Part shown: positions 36,139-43,538 of the stretch, one piece after another
Position numbering within the stretch: the stretch's first letter is position 1
Layout of the letters: each line of letters begins with the position of its first letter
Assembly: GCA_021819205.1 (NCBI GenBank)
Contig: JAKARV010000006.1
Span: forward strand, 21,506 to 85,505
DNA: 64,000 bases
Direction of reading: 5' to 3'
Origin: Actinomycetes bacterium
GTDB taxonomy: Bacteria > Actinomycetota > Acidimicrobiia > Acidimicrobiales > Acidimicrobiaceae
The notes under the pieces: generated by a model
The model's database searches: none
What the model saw: the letters and a program-made list of their open reading frames with translations, nothing else
Told to the model about the DNA's origin: nothing
Program-made: the position numbers and the translations under genes

Positions 36139-37120
36139 TTCGAAGGGGGGCGGGAAGCCGTTGGCCGGGCTGTTGCGCAGGAAGACGCTTCTGCTCGACC
36201 TGCTGGCAGTGGCGATCCCGGTCATTGGCTTTTCATTTGGACTGAACTTCTACTCCAACGAGCTGCTCCTCGTTTACATGATGGTCTACGTGGCGCTTGC
36301 GCACGGGATCAACATCTCCTACGGCTTTACCGGTTACCTTCCCTTCGGCTACTTTGGCTTCTTTGGGGCCGGCGCCTACGGAGCAACCCTCGCGATTTTG
36401 GACCTTCACGTTCCGGCTCTGCTGGGAATGCTCTTTGGCGGGGTCGCCGGCGTCCTTGTCGGGCTGCTTTTGCTTCCACTGTTCCGGCTTCGCGGCGCCT
36501 ACTTCGCTATTGCCACGCTCGCCGCGGGTGAGGCGGTCGCCGATATCGTCGCCAACCCGTCCTTGCAGAGCATCACCAACGGTCCCTACGGCGAAAACCT
36601 GGCTTCGGTCTACTCCTCCGGACAGATCTACGTGGCCGCGTTGGTCTTCATGGCGCTGGCTCTGCTCGCGGTGGTCTTGGTTAAGAACTCCCGCTTCGGC
36701 CTCTCGCTTCGGGCCATCAAGGAGTCGGAGTACTCGGCGGCGATGGCCGGGGTCAACGTGGTTCAACTCCGTTCGCTGGCGTGGGTCATCGCTGCCGCCA
36801 TCGCCGGGGTCGGCGGGGCAATTTTTGGCTGGGCTACGACGGTCTTCTATCCATCTGCGGTCTTTGACTCGGCAATTTCGGTCTTTGCGATCGTCTTTGC
36901 GCTCTTTGGCGGAACCGGGAGCGTGTGGGGGCCCACGCTGGGAACGGTGCTGCTCTACGGGCTCTACTCCGCGGTTGGACTCTCCAGCCCGCAGTACTTC
37001 CAGTTGATCTACGGCCTCGCCATCGTCGGTTTGATCTTGTTTGCTCCGCGGGGACTGGTCGGCTTCGGGCGCGCTGCTGTCCGGCGCCTCTCGCTGAGGA
37101 GGGCAGGTGCCAATGGCTGA
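36131..37120 (+). CDS. Branched-chain amino acid ABC transporter permease (LivM type)
   Basis: The second membrane subunit of the importer. TTG 36131 is supported by AGGAGG seven bases upstream (36118-36123) and gives 330 residues. The longer frame back to 35816 lies inside the previous gene. The family segments are MMVYVALAHGINISYGFTGYLPFGYFGFFGAGAYG near the N-terminus and the cytoplasmic loop FGLSLRAIKESEYSAAMAGVNV. About ten membrane helices are visible. It ends over the start of the first ATPase gene. Confidence 0.9.
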   Translation: MLDSKGGGKPLAGLLRRKTLLLDLLAVAIPVIGFSFGLNFYSNELLLVYMMVYVALAHGINISYGFTGYLPFGYFGFFGAGAYGATLAILDLHVPALLGMLFGGVAGVLVGLLLLPLFRLRGAYFAIATLAAGEAVADIVANPSLQSITNGPYGENLASVYSSGQIYVAALVFMALALLAVVLVKNSRFGLSLRAIKESEYSAAMAGVNVVQLRSLAWVIAAAIAGVGGAIFGWATTVFYPSAVFDSAISVFAIVFALFGGTGSVWGPTLGTVLLYGLYSAVGLSSPQYFQLIYGLAIVGLILFAPRGLVGFGRAAVRRLSLRRAGANG

Positions 37121-37826
37121 TGAGATCTTGCGCCTGGAGGGTATCTCCAAGCACTTTGGCGGCTTGAGCGCGCTCCAGGAGGTCTCTTTCTCGGTCGAGG
37201 GCGGCGAGGCCCTAGGCCTCGTTGGTCCTAACGGTTCCGGGAAGACGACGCTGATCAACGTGGTCTGCGGGCTCTACACCCCCAACGCGGGGAACATCTA
37301 TCTCGAGGGGGCGAAGCTGGGGAAGACGACCCCCCACAAGCTGGCGAAGTCGGGCATCAACCGGACCTTCCAGGTTCCACAACCCTTCGCTTCACTGACG
37401 GTGCGCGAGAACGTTGAGATCGCGGCGGCCCACCGGAGGGGAGACGGCATGAGCGTCGTCGAGATCCTCGACTTTGTCAATCTGGGAAAGTGGGCGGGCC
37501 AGGAGGCTGGATCGCTCAACGCCGCGCAACAGAAGCGGCTCGACCTTGGCCGCGCGCTTGCGCTCAACCCGAAGGTGCTCTTCGTTGACGAGCTTGGTGC
37601 CGGGCTGAACCCCGCCGAGCTTGCCGAGGTCGCGGCGATGCTTCGGAGCTTGCTCAACGGAGGCCGGGCACTGGTGGTGGTCGAGCATCTTATGGGGTTT
37701 TTGGACAAGCTGGTGGACAGGGTGATCGTGTTGAACGCCGGACGCGAGATCTTCCACGGCGGTCTCCGCTCCGCACTCGACGATGGCGAGGTAAAGAGGG
37801 TGTTTCTTGGAACCGTTGGCGCTTGA
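37113..37826 (+). CDS. Branched-chain amino acid ABC transporter ATPase (LivG type)
   Basis: A cytoplasmic ATPase energising the importer. ATG 37113 with AGGAGGG nine bases upstream gives 237 residues; GTG 37107 is too close to that site. Walker A is GLVGPNGSGKTT. The ABC signature is degenerate: SLNAAQQKRLDLGRAL stands where LS-G-Q is expected. The Walker B is VLFVDELGAGLN, with Asp-Glu kept but the usual Pro replaced by Leu. FQVPQPFASLTVREN is the Q-loop. The odd signature may mean that one of the two ATP sites in the LivG-LivF dimer is catalytically weak. Confidence 0.88.
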   Translation: MADEILRLEGISKHFGGLSALQEVSFSVEGGEALGLVGPNGSGKTTLINVVCGLYTPNAGNIYLEGAKLGKTTPHKLAKSGINRTFQVPQPFASLTVRENVEIAAAHRRGDGMSVVEILDFVNLGKWAGQEAGSLNAAQQKRLDLGRALALNPKVLFVDELGAGLNPAELAEVAAMLRSLLNGGRALVVVEHLMGFLDKLVDRVIVLNAGREIFHGGLRSALDDGEVKRVFLGTVGA

Positions 37827-38532
37827 AATTACCGGAGTGTCCAGTGGATACGGCCGGGTGCAGGTCCTTTGGGATGTGAGCTTCTCCGTGAAGCAGGGTA
37901 GCTCCATCGTGCTTCTGGGTGCGAATGGAGCCGGGAAGACCACGCTGTTGAAGGTCGTTGTCGGCCTGGTGAAGGCGTGGTCGGGCGACGTCAAAGTCTT
38001 TGGAGAGGACATTGGGCGTCTCAACACTTCCCACCGGGTGCGTACCGGCATCGCCTACATGAGCGAACAGGGCATCTTTCCAAGCTTGAGCGTCAAGGAG
38101 AACTTGGCGCTCGGCGCGGGGAGGGTGGCAAAGAGCGAGGTGCAGGATCGGCTCGCGACGGTTTATGAGATGTTTCCGGAGCTGGTCCAGCGGGGGAAGA
38201 GCCTTGCCGGCTCGCTCTCGGGCGGCCAGCGGAAGATGGTGGGGATCTCCAAGTGCCTGATGTCCAAGCCCAAGCTCCTGATCCTTGACGAGCCCTCGTC
38301 GGGGCTTTCGCCGAGGTACGTTGCCGAGGTGGTGGAGCAGCTGCAGACGCTGCGGGGGGTGGGCATCACCATGGTGGTTGCGGAGCAGAACGTTTCGTTT
38401 CTCGAGACCGCCGACTCCGCCTGCGTCCTCGAGGGCGGGAGGATCAACTTTGCAGGGGGAGTCGAGGAGTTCGAGGGAGACGAGGCGCTCCACGCCGCCT
38501 TCTTCGGCCTCGAGGGCATCCAAGAGGTCTAG
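37807..38532 (+). CDS. Branched-chain amino acid ABC transporter ATPase (LivF type)
   Basis: Partner ATPase of LivG. TTG 37807 lies within the end of the previous gene (20-base overlap) and gives 241 residues. It has a canonical Walker A GANGAGKTT, a full signature LSGGQRKMVGISKCL, and Walker B LLILDEPSSGLS. A segment YMSEQGIFPSLSVKENLALG is typical of LivF. It is the last gene of the operon and is followed by a strong intrinsic terminator. Confidence 0.92.
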   Translation: MEPLALEITGVSSGYGRVQVLWDVSFSVKQGSSIVLLGANGAGKTTLLKVVVGLVKAWSGDVKVFGEDIGRLNTSHRVRTGIAYMSEQGIFPSLSVKENLALGAGRVAKSEVQDRLATVYEMFPELVQRGKSLAGSLSGGQRKMVGISKCLMSKPKLLILDEPSSGLSPRYVAEVVEQLQTLRGVGITMVVAEQNVSFLETADSACVLEGGRINFAGGVEEFEGDEALHAAFFGLEGIQEV

Positions 38533-38552
38533 CCGGATCCTTTGAAGAGCTT

Positions 38553-38593
38553 GTTGCGGCGGCAGCCCGAGTGGCGGCCGCCGTTGCTTTTTT
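38553..38593 (+). terminator. Rho-independent terminator after the transporter operon
   Basis: An 8-bp GC stem (GCGGCGGC at 38556-38563 pairing with GCCGCCGT at 38577-38584) with a 13-base loop is followed three bases later by a run of six T. It starts about 24 bases after the last ATPase gene and closes the amino-acid transporter operon. Confidence 0.8.
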
Positions 38594-38625
38594 GGGAGCG
38601 GAGCGGTTTTGGCCATTTGGAAGCG

Positions 38626-38660
38626 TAACCGCTGTTAGGTGCTATGCTAACCACCGTTAG
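38626..38660. promoter_or_regulatory. Twin operator-like palindromes (TAAC-N4-GTTA) before the COG4280/ChrB cassette
   Basis: Two perfect palindromes, TAAC-CGCT-GTTA at 38626-38637 and TAAC-CACC-GTTA at 38648-38659, are each followed by G and spaced 22 bases start to start. That is two turns of DNA, so two dimers would bind the same face. They lie 25-58 bases before the ATG of the membrane-protein gene, where a repressor would block transcription. The ChrB-like protein of the cassette is a possible regulator. Confidence 0.65.
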
Positions 38661-38683
38661 TACACAGAACGCGAAAGATTGCC

Positions 38684-39466
38684 ATGGGAGGGGATGTGAC
38701 TGGCTGGTTCTTGTTTGCCGCCGCCTTCTTGGCCTGCACCGTTGAGGCGGTCGAGGCTACGACGGTGGTGATGGCGGTTGGGCTTACCCGCGGCTGGCGC
38801 TCGCCGTTGCGGGGAGCGTTGGCCGCGATCGGAGTGCTGGCGGTGATCGTAGCTGCGCTGGGTCCGGCGCTAACCGTCATTCCGATCGGGGTGCTTCGGA
38901 TGGTTGTCGGCTCGCTGCTGCTTATTTTCGGGCTCGGGTGGTTGCGCAAGGCGATACTGCGTGCCTCGGGATACAAGGCCCTCCACGACGAAGACGAGAT
39001 CTTTGCCAGGCAGCGCGCTGCGGCGGAGTCGGCCTCGCCGGGCGATTCCGGCAGCTTTCACGGCGGTGATCCGTACTCCTTCACGCTCTCCTTCAAAGCG
39101 GTCCTTCTCGAGGGGCTGGAGGTGGCGTTCATCGTGATCACCTTTGGCGCCAACGCCAACGCGATTCCGCTCGCTTCGGTAGCGGCGGCGGCGGCGATCG
39201 CAGTGACCGTGCTGGTGGCGTTGATAGTGCGCGGGCCGCTATCCCGGGTCCCGGAGAACACTATCAAGTTCGTGGTAGGCATGCTTCTTACCAGCTTTGG
39301 CACCTTTTGGAGCGCCGAGGGGGCGGGTGCGCACTGGCCGGGTTCCGACGCCTCTCTCCTCGCCATCGTTCCTTTCGTCGCGGCGGTCTCGCTGCTTCTG
39401 GTAGGGCAACTCCGGTACCGGTACCGGACATCTTCCGGGGGTTCGGCTCGGGCGGTGCTGCCGTGA
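38684..39466 (+). CDS. COG4280-like multi-pass membrane protein with paired E-x-x-E motifs
   Basis: The 260-residue product has six or seven hydrophobic helices in two halves. Each half carries a similar acidic motif in a helix: TVEAVEATTVVMAVG near residue 20 and LLEGLEVAFIVITFG near residue 145. The E-G-L-E form recalls metal-permease motifs such as the REGLE of FTR1, and the two halves may be an inverted or direct duplication. I assign it to the uncharacterised COG4280 group from memory. It overlaps the next small membrane gene by 4 bases and is grouped with a ChrB-like gene, which suggests a metal- or oxyanion-related role. Confidence 0.6.
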   Translation: MGGDVTGWFLFAAAFLACTVEAVEATTVVMAVGLTRGWRSPLRGALAAIGVLAVIVAALGPALTVIPIGVLRMVVGSLLLIFGLGWLRKAILRASGYKALHDEDEIFARQRAAAESASPGDSGSFHGGDPYSFTLSFKAVLLEGLEVAFIVITFGANANAIPLASVAAAAAIAVTVLVALIVRGPLSRVPENTIKFVVGMLLTSFGTFWSAEGAGAHWPGSDASLLAIVPFVAAVSLLLVGQLRYRYRTSSGGSARAVLP

Positions 39467-39681
39467 TCCGCGCTGGCTTTGCGTTGAAGTCCTTTGGTCG
39501 CTTTCTGTGGAAGTTCATCGTCGGGGACGACCTTACGCTCGCCATTGGGGTGCTTTTGGGAGCCATCGGGGTGGCTGTTGCGGCGCGTTCAACCGGTGCG
39601 GCCTGGTTAATTCTCCCACTGCTGTGGGTGGTCGCCCTCTTCATCTCCCTGCGCAGGGCGACTAGGCGCAATGGAGCCTGA
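39463..39681 (+). CDS. Small two-helix membrane protein
   Basis: GTG 39463 overlaps the previous stop (GTGA) and gives a 72-residue protein with two hydrophobic helices (about residues 20-38 and 45-62) and a basic C-terminus (LRRATRRNGA). The longer frame upstream of 39463 lies inside the previous gene and is not credible. No family is recognised. It overlaps the ChrB-like gene by 11 bases, so the three genes are tightly coupled. Confidence 0.65.
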   Translation: MIRAGFALKSFGRFLWKFIVGDDLTLAIGVLLGAIGVAVAARSTGAAWLILPLLWVVALFISLRRATRRNGA

Positions 39682-40255
39682 GCAGGTAGGCGTCGGCCGC
39701 AACGAGCCCGCTTCCGCCGGAAACCGGGGAGACCGCTGGCTTCTCCTCGCCTATCGGGTTCCCAGCGATCCCAGCAGGCTAAGGGCGTCGATCTGGAGAA
39801 AATTGAAGACTCTAGGGGCCGTCTATCTCGTAAACGGCGCAGCGGTGCTTCCGGAGAGCCCGGCGGCGCGTCGAGCCCTCCGGCGCCTCCGGAGCGAGAT
39901 CGTTGACGAGATGGACGGCTTTGCCGTGCTCCTTGGGTGCGGCCCGCTCGCCGGCGGCGAGGAGATCGCGGCGATCTTCAACGCCGCCAGAGATGACGAG
40001 TACGAGGAGATCGTCGACCGCTGCGAAGACTTTGTATCCGGCGTGGCCAAGGAGATCGCCGCCGACCACTTCACCTTTGCCGAGCTGGAGGAGAACGAGG
40101 AGGATCTCGCGAAGTTGAAGCGGTGGTTGGAGAAGGTGCGGAGCCGCGATGCCTTGGGGAGTGCCGGCCTCGCCGGGGCGGAGTCGGCAATAGAGCGCTG
40201 CGCCGCTGTTCTCGACGACTACGCGGAGCGCGTCTACCGGCGTGAAGAGGTCTAG
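39671..40255 (+). CDS. ChrB N-terminal domain protein
   Basis: The 194-residue product matches the ChrB N-terminal domain: WLLLAYRVPSDPSRLRASIWRKLKTLGAVYLVNGAAVLP near the start, a winged-helix-like fold related to PaaX. It then has the acidic helical segment DDEYEEIVDRCEDFV, followed by AELEENEEDLAKLKRWLEKVRSRD. ChrB in proteobacteria is a chromate-sensing regulator. The C-terminal ChrB rhodanese-like half is missing here, as in many actinobacterial members. Downstream of two membrane-protein genes and of twin palindromic sites, it may regulate the cassette; a direct role in chromate resistance is not shown. Confidence 0.75.
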   Translation: MEPEQVGVGRNEPASAGNRGDRWLLLAYRVPSDPSRLRASIWRKLKTLGAVYLVNGAAVLPESPAARRALRRLRSEIVDEMDGFAVLLGCGPLAGGEEIAAIFNAARDDEYEEIVDRCEDFVSGVAKEIAADHFTFAELEENEEDLAKLKRWLEKVRSRDALGSAGLAGAESAIERCAAVLDDYAERVYRREEV

Positions 40256-40381
40256 CCGTACGAATTCGGCCGCTGGCGGTACCTGGGCCAAGAAGTTGTT
40301 AGGTCAGAGTTCAGTGCTTTGCACCGGCGGCGCCAGCATCCGGTAACGCTCCTTCGGTAGAACTGTTACTGCGGAAAAGGG

Positions 40382-40398
40382 TTTGGACCCTGTCCAAA
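40382..40398. promoter_or_regulatory. Operator-like inverted repeat before the sugar ABC operon
   Basis: TTTGGAC-CCT-GTCCAAA is a perfect 7-base inverted repeat with a 3-base centre. It lies 12 bases before the GTG start and just ahead of the GGAGGGAG ribosome-binding site. The form suits a dimeric repressor such as a LacI- or GntR-type regulator. None is encoded next to it. Confidence 0.55.
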
Positions 40399-40410
40399 GA
40401 GACGGAGGGA

Positions 40411-41568
40411 GTGGCGGTATTGGCATCGATCAGGCTTGATGGGGTCAGCAAGAGTTACGGCAAGGACCACGACCGCGCGGTCGCCGATGTGGACCTCTCG
40501 ATTGCCCAAGGGGAATTTGTCGTCTTGCTTGGACCTTCCGGATGCGGAAAGACGAGCACGCTTCGACTGATTGCCGGCTTGGAGAAGCCGACCGCAGGCT
40601 CGATCAGCTTTGACGGCACTGTGGTCAACGAGCTTCCCGGGTCGAGCCGCGGAGTCGGCATGGTCTTCCAGAACTATGCGCTCTACCCGCATATGACGGT
40701 CTTTGAGAATCTTGCCTTTGGCCTCCGCTCCCGCGGAGTCGGCAAACAGGAGACCGCGGCCCGGGTGGCGGAGGTGCTCGAGTTGTTAGAGCTGTCGGAA
40801 CTTGCCAGGCGCCGGCCCCGCGAGCTCTCCGGGGGGCAGCGGCAGCGGGTTGCTCTTGGCCGGGCTCTGGTTGGGAGGCCGTCGGTCTTTCTCATGGACG
40901 AGCCGCTCTCCAACCTCGACGCCAACCTCCGCGAGCAGATGCGGATCGAGCTTGGCAGGCTACATGGCCGGCTGGGGATCACCACCGTCTACGTCACCCA
41001 CGATCAGGGGGAGGCGATGACGCTCGCCGACCGGGTCGTGGTAATGGAGGGTGGCAGGATCCGGCAGGTCGGCACCCCTAAGGACATCTACAACGCTCCC
41101 TCGGATACCTTTGTGGCGCGCTTCATCGGATCTCCGGGCATGAATGTGCTGGCTCTGCCGTGGCGCCGAGACGGCGAGCAGGTACTTTGCGGCGAGTCGG
41201 TGAGCTTTCCTGCCGAGTGGCTTCCCATGGGTGGTGAGGCCGGGCGAGTCGTCCTTGGCATCCGGCCCGAGCAGCTTTCGCTGGCGGAGGTGTCGGGGAA
41301 CGCTCACTTCTCTTGCCGGGTCGACGTGGTCGAACAGCTTGGCAGCCATCAACAGGCGCACCTGGTGCTCGCCGGCGGGCAAGACGCCAACCGGCTTGTC
41401 GCGAGACTCTCCGGTGATGCCGCGGTCTCGGCGGGTGATACCCTGAAGCTGAGCGCCAGCGGCGGCGACCTGCGCTTCTTCGATCCCGACACCGGTCTTT
41501 CGCTCGCCGGCGAAATGTGGTCCGCTGCCGCGGTCCCCGCTGGCGTCGGCGAGATGGAGAGGGGTTAG
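40411..41568 (+). CDS. Sugar-type ABC transporter ATPase (MalK/UgpC/MsmK family)
   Basis: The 385-residue ATPase has Walker A GPSGCGKTS, the Q-loop MVFQNYALYPHMTVFENLAFGLR, the full signature LSGGQRQRVALGRAL and Walker B VFLMDEPLSNLD. The H-loop is VYVTHDQGEAMTLADRVVVM. A C-terminal TOBE-type regulatory domain begins after FIGSPGMNV. Such subunits power carbohydrate importers. GTG 40411 follows GGAGGGAG. It leads an operon with two permeases and a binding protein. There is an operator-like repeat in its leader. Confidence 0.92.
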   Translation: MAVLASIRLDGVSKSYGKDHDRAVADVDLSIAQGEFVVLLGPSGCGKTSTLRLIAGLEKPTAGSISFDGTVVNELPGSSRGVGMVFQNYALYPHMTVFENLAFGLRSRGVGKQETAARVAEVLELLELSELARRRPRELSGGQRQRVALGRALVGRPSVFLMDEPLSNLDANLREQMRIELGRLHGRLGITTVYVTHDQGEAMTLADRVVVMEGGRIRQVGTPKDIYNAPSDTFVARFIGSPGMNVLALPWRRDGEQVLCGESVSFPAEWLPMGGEAGRVVLGIRPEQLSLAEVSGNAHFSCRVDVVEQLGSHQQAHLVLAGGQDANRLVARLSGDAAVSAGDTLKLSASGGDLRFFDPDTGLSLAGEMWSAAAVPAGVGEMERG

Positions 41569-41572
41569 CGCC

Positions 41573-42556
41573 TTGGCCCTCGATCTTGCTCTTCGCGAGC
41601 CCCGGGTCGATTTTGGCGAGGTTTCCCGGCGGAGGCGGCTGGCGCTTCCACCGCGGCTGGCGGCCGTCCAGGAGAAGCTGGTCGGTTACGGCCTGGTGCT
41701 CCCGGCGGCCGCGGTCTTCACCGTCTTTTTCTACATTCCGGCCATCTACCTGCTCTACATCTCCTTTTTCCACTGGAGCATTCTCTCCCCGGCAACCGAC
41801 TTTGTCGGCTTGAAAAACTTTCACACTCTTTTTGCCCAGCCGCTCTTTTGGAAGTCGCTTCTCAACTCCGCGTACTACACGGTGGTGATGATACCGGCCA
41901 CGGTCTTTCTGGCTCTGGGCGTTGCGCTGCTTCTCCGGGAGGGGCTGACCGCAAAGCGCGGCGGTGTCTTCCGGGCGGCGGTATTTCTTCCCCACGTTAC
42001 CCCGGTGGTCGCCACGTCGATCATCTGGGTGTGGATCTTCAATCCGCACTTCGGGCTGGCCAACTACCTGCTCAACCTGGTGCATCTACCGGCTTTGGGC
42101 TGGTTGGAGAGCACCCAGTGGGCGCTCCCGGCGGTGATGATCGATTCACTCTGGCACTCCTTGGGGCTTTACGTGATCATCTTCCTGGCGGGCCTCTCCC
42201 GGGTGCCGCGGGAGCTGCTTGAGGTCGCGAGCCTTGACGGCGCCAAGCGTTCGCGGATCTTCCGCCGGATCGTATGGCCGATGATCTCGCCAACCACCTT
42301 CTTCGTAGTAGTGCTCGCCACCATCAACACCTGGCAAGCGTTCTCGCAGATCTACACCATGACCGGCGGTGCGCACGGCGGAGCCGGAGGGCCGGCCTTT
42401 TCCACCACCACCGACGCGGTGCTGGTCTACCAGACCGCCTTCATCTACCTCCACTTCAGCCTGGGCGCCGCCATGAGCGTGGTGCTCTTTCTGATCATCC
42501 TGACCCTCACCGGAGTCCAGAAATGGATCTCCGACAAGATCGTCTTCTACCGCTAG
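41573..42556 (+). CDS. Sugar ABC transporter permease (MalF/UgpA type)
   Basis: The 327-residue membrane subunit has an N-terminal extension of about 40 residues, then six predicted helices. The EAA motif that contacts the ATPase is ELLEVASLDGAKRSRIFRRIVWPMI. The start is TTG 41573, four bases after the ATPase stop. It is followed by the second permease after five bases. Confidence 0.9.
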   Translation: MALDLALREPRVDFGEVSRRRRLALPPRLAAVQEKLVGYGLVLPAAAVFTVFFYIPAIYLLYISFFHWSILSPATDFVGLKNFHTLFAQPLFWKSLLNSAYYTVVMIPATVFLALGVALLLREGLTAKRGGVFRAAVFLPHVTPVVATSIIWVWIFNPHFGLANYLLNLVHLPALGWLESTQWALPAVMIDSLWHSLGLYVIIFLAGLSRVPRELLEVASLDGAKRSRIFRRIVWPMISPTTFFVVVLATINTWQAFSQIYTMTGGAHGGAGGPAFSTTTDAVLVYQTAFIYLHFSLGAAMSVVLFLIILTLTGVQKWISDKIVFYR

Positions 42557-42561
42557 GAGCT

Positions 42562-43383
42562 GTGTTGACCTTAGCCCGAGTCTTACGCCAGGCCGCAGTA
42601 GTGGTGGTGGCGGCGGTGTTTGCCTTCCCGCTCTACTGGGTGGTGGTAACCGCCTTCAACAGCCACGGCGGGGTCTTCAGCATTCCGCCCAACTTCGTCC
42701 CATCCTTTCACACCGGGGCCTTCGACTACGTGGTCACCCACACCCACTGGTTCCGCTACGTAGCCAACACCTTCTTCATCGCCATCTCGACGGTGGTCCT
42801 CGTGGTGGCGACCTCGGCCATGGCCGGATACGCCCTCGCCGAACTCAACTTCAAGGGTTCGGGGTTCTTCTTCTTGATGGTGGTGGGGGTGATGATGCTG
42901 CCGGCGCAGGCGCTTTTGATCCCGCAGTACGCGGTAGCTCTCCACCTGCACCTGCTCGACAGCTACACCATCCAGATCATCCCCTTTGCGGCCAGCACCT
43001 TCGGGATCTTTCTTTTCCGGCAGTTCTTCAAGAGCCTGCCTCGCGAGTACGTAGAGGCGGCCCGGCTAGAGGGCGCCAGCCACCTCCGCTACATCTGGAA
43101 GGTGGCGCTGCCGCTCGCGCGCCCAGCGGTATTTACCGTGGTCCTTCTGACCTTCATCGGCTCCTGGAACCAGTTCCAGTGGCCGCTGATCATGACCACA
43201 TCCCACGCGGTTCAGCCGATCGAGGTCGCGCTATCCCACTACACGCAGACCTTCGAGGAGAACTGGCGCAAGCTGACCTCGGCGGTACTGCTGGCGCTGC
43301 TTCCGATCGTGCTCCTGTTCGTCCTCCTCCAGCGGCACATCGTCGCCGGGGTGGCGGGAAGGGACGCCGGGGTGAACGCGTGA
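42562..43383 (+). CDS. Sugar ABC transporter permease (MalG/UgpE type)
   Basis: The second membrane subunit, 273 residues from GTG 42562; TTG 42565 fits the AGGAG at 42555 slightly better. Six helices are visible with the family opening FAFPLYWVVVTAFNSHGG and the EAA motif EYVEAARLEGASHLRYIWKVALPLARPA. The longer frame back to 42274 overlaps the previous permease and is not coding. Confidence 0.9.
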   Translation: MLTLARVLRQAAVVVVAAVFAFPLYWVVVTAFNSHGGVFSIPPNFVPSFHTGAFDYVVTHTHWFRYVANTFFIAISTVVLVVATSAMAGYALAELNFKGSGFFFLMVVGVMMLPAQALLIPQYAVALHLHLLDSYTIQIIPFAASTFGIFLFRQFFKSLPREYVEAARLEGASHLRYIWKVALPLARPAVFTVVLLTFIGSWNQFQWPLIMTTSHAVQPIEVALSHYTQTFEENWRKLTSAVLLALLPIVLLFVLLQRHIVAGVAGRDAGVNA

Positions 43384-43420
43384 GAACCCCTGTGCTCCTG
43401 GCAATGCGGCTGGCGGAGCC

Positions 43421-43435
43421 GGGCTGTCCCAGCCC
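43421..43435 (+). other. Intercistronic hairpin between permease and binding-protein genes
   Basis: GGGCTG-TCC-CAGCCC is a perfect 6-bp stem in a 155-base gap between the second permease and the binding-protein gene. Flanking GC-rich complementary bases (GGCGG and CCGGCC) may extend it. There is no T-run. The gap may also hold an internal promoter, since binding proteins are usually needed in excess. Confidence 0.45.
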
Positions 43436-43538
43436 GCCGGCCCTGGCATCCAATCTCACCCGTAGTGCACCTTCACGACCTGCCAGTCTTGAAAGTGCGT
43501 CTCTTGCAACTAGGTCAGTTAGCTGAAAGGAATACAAC

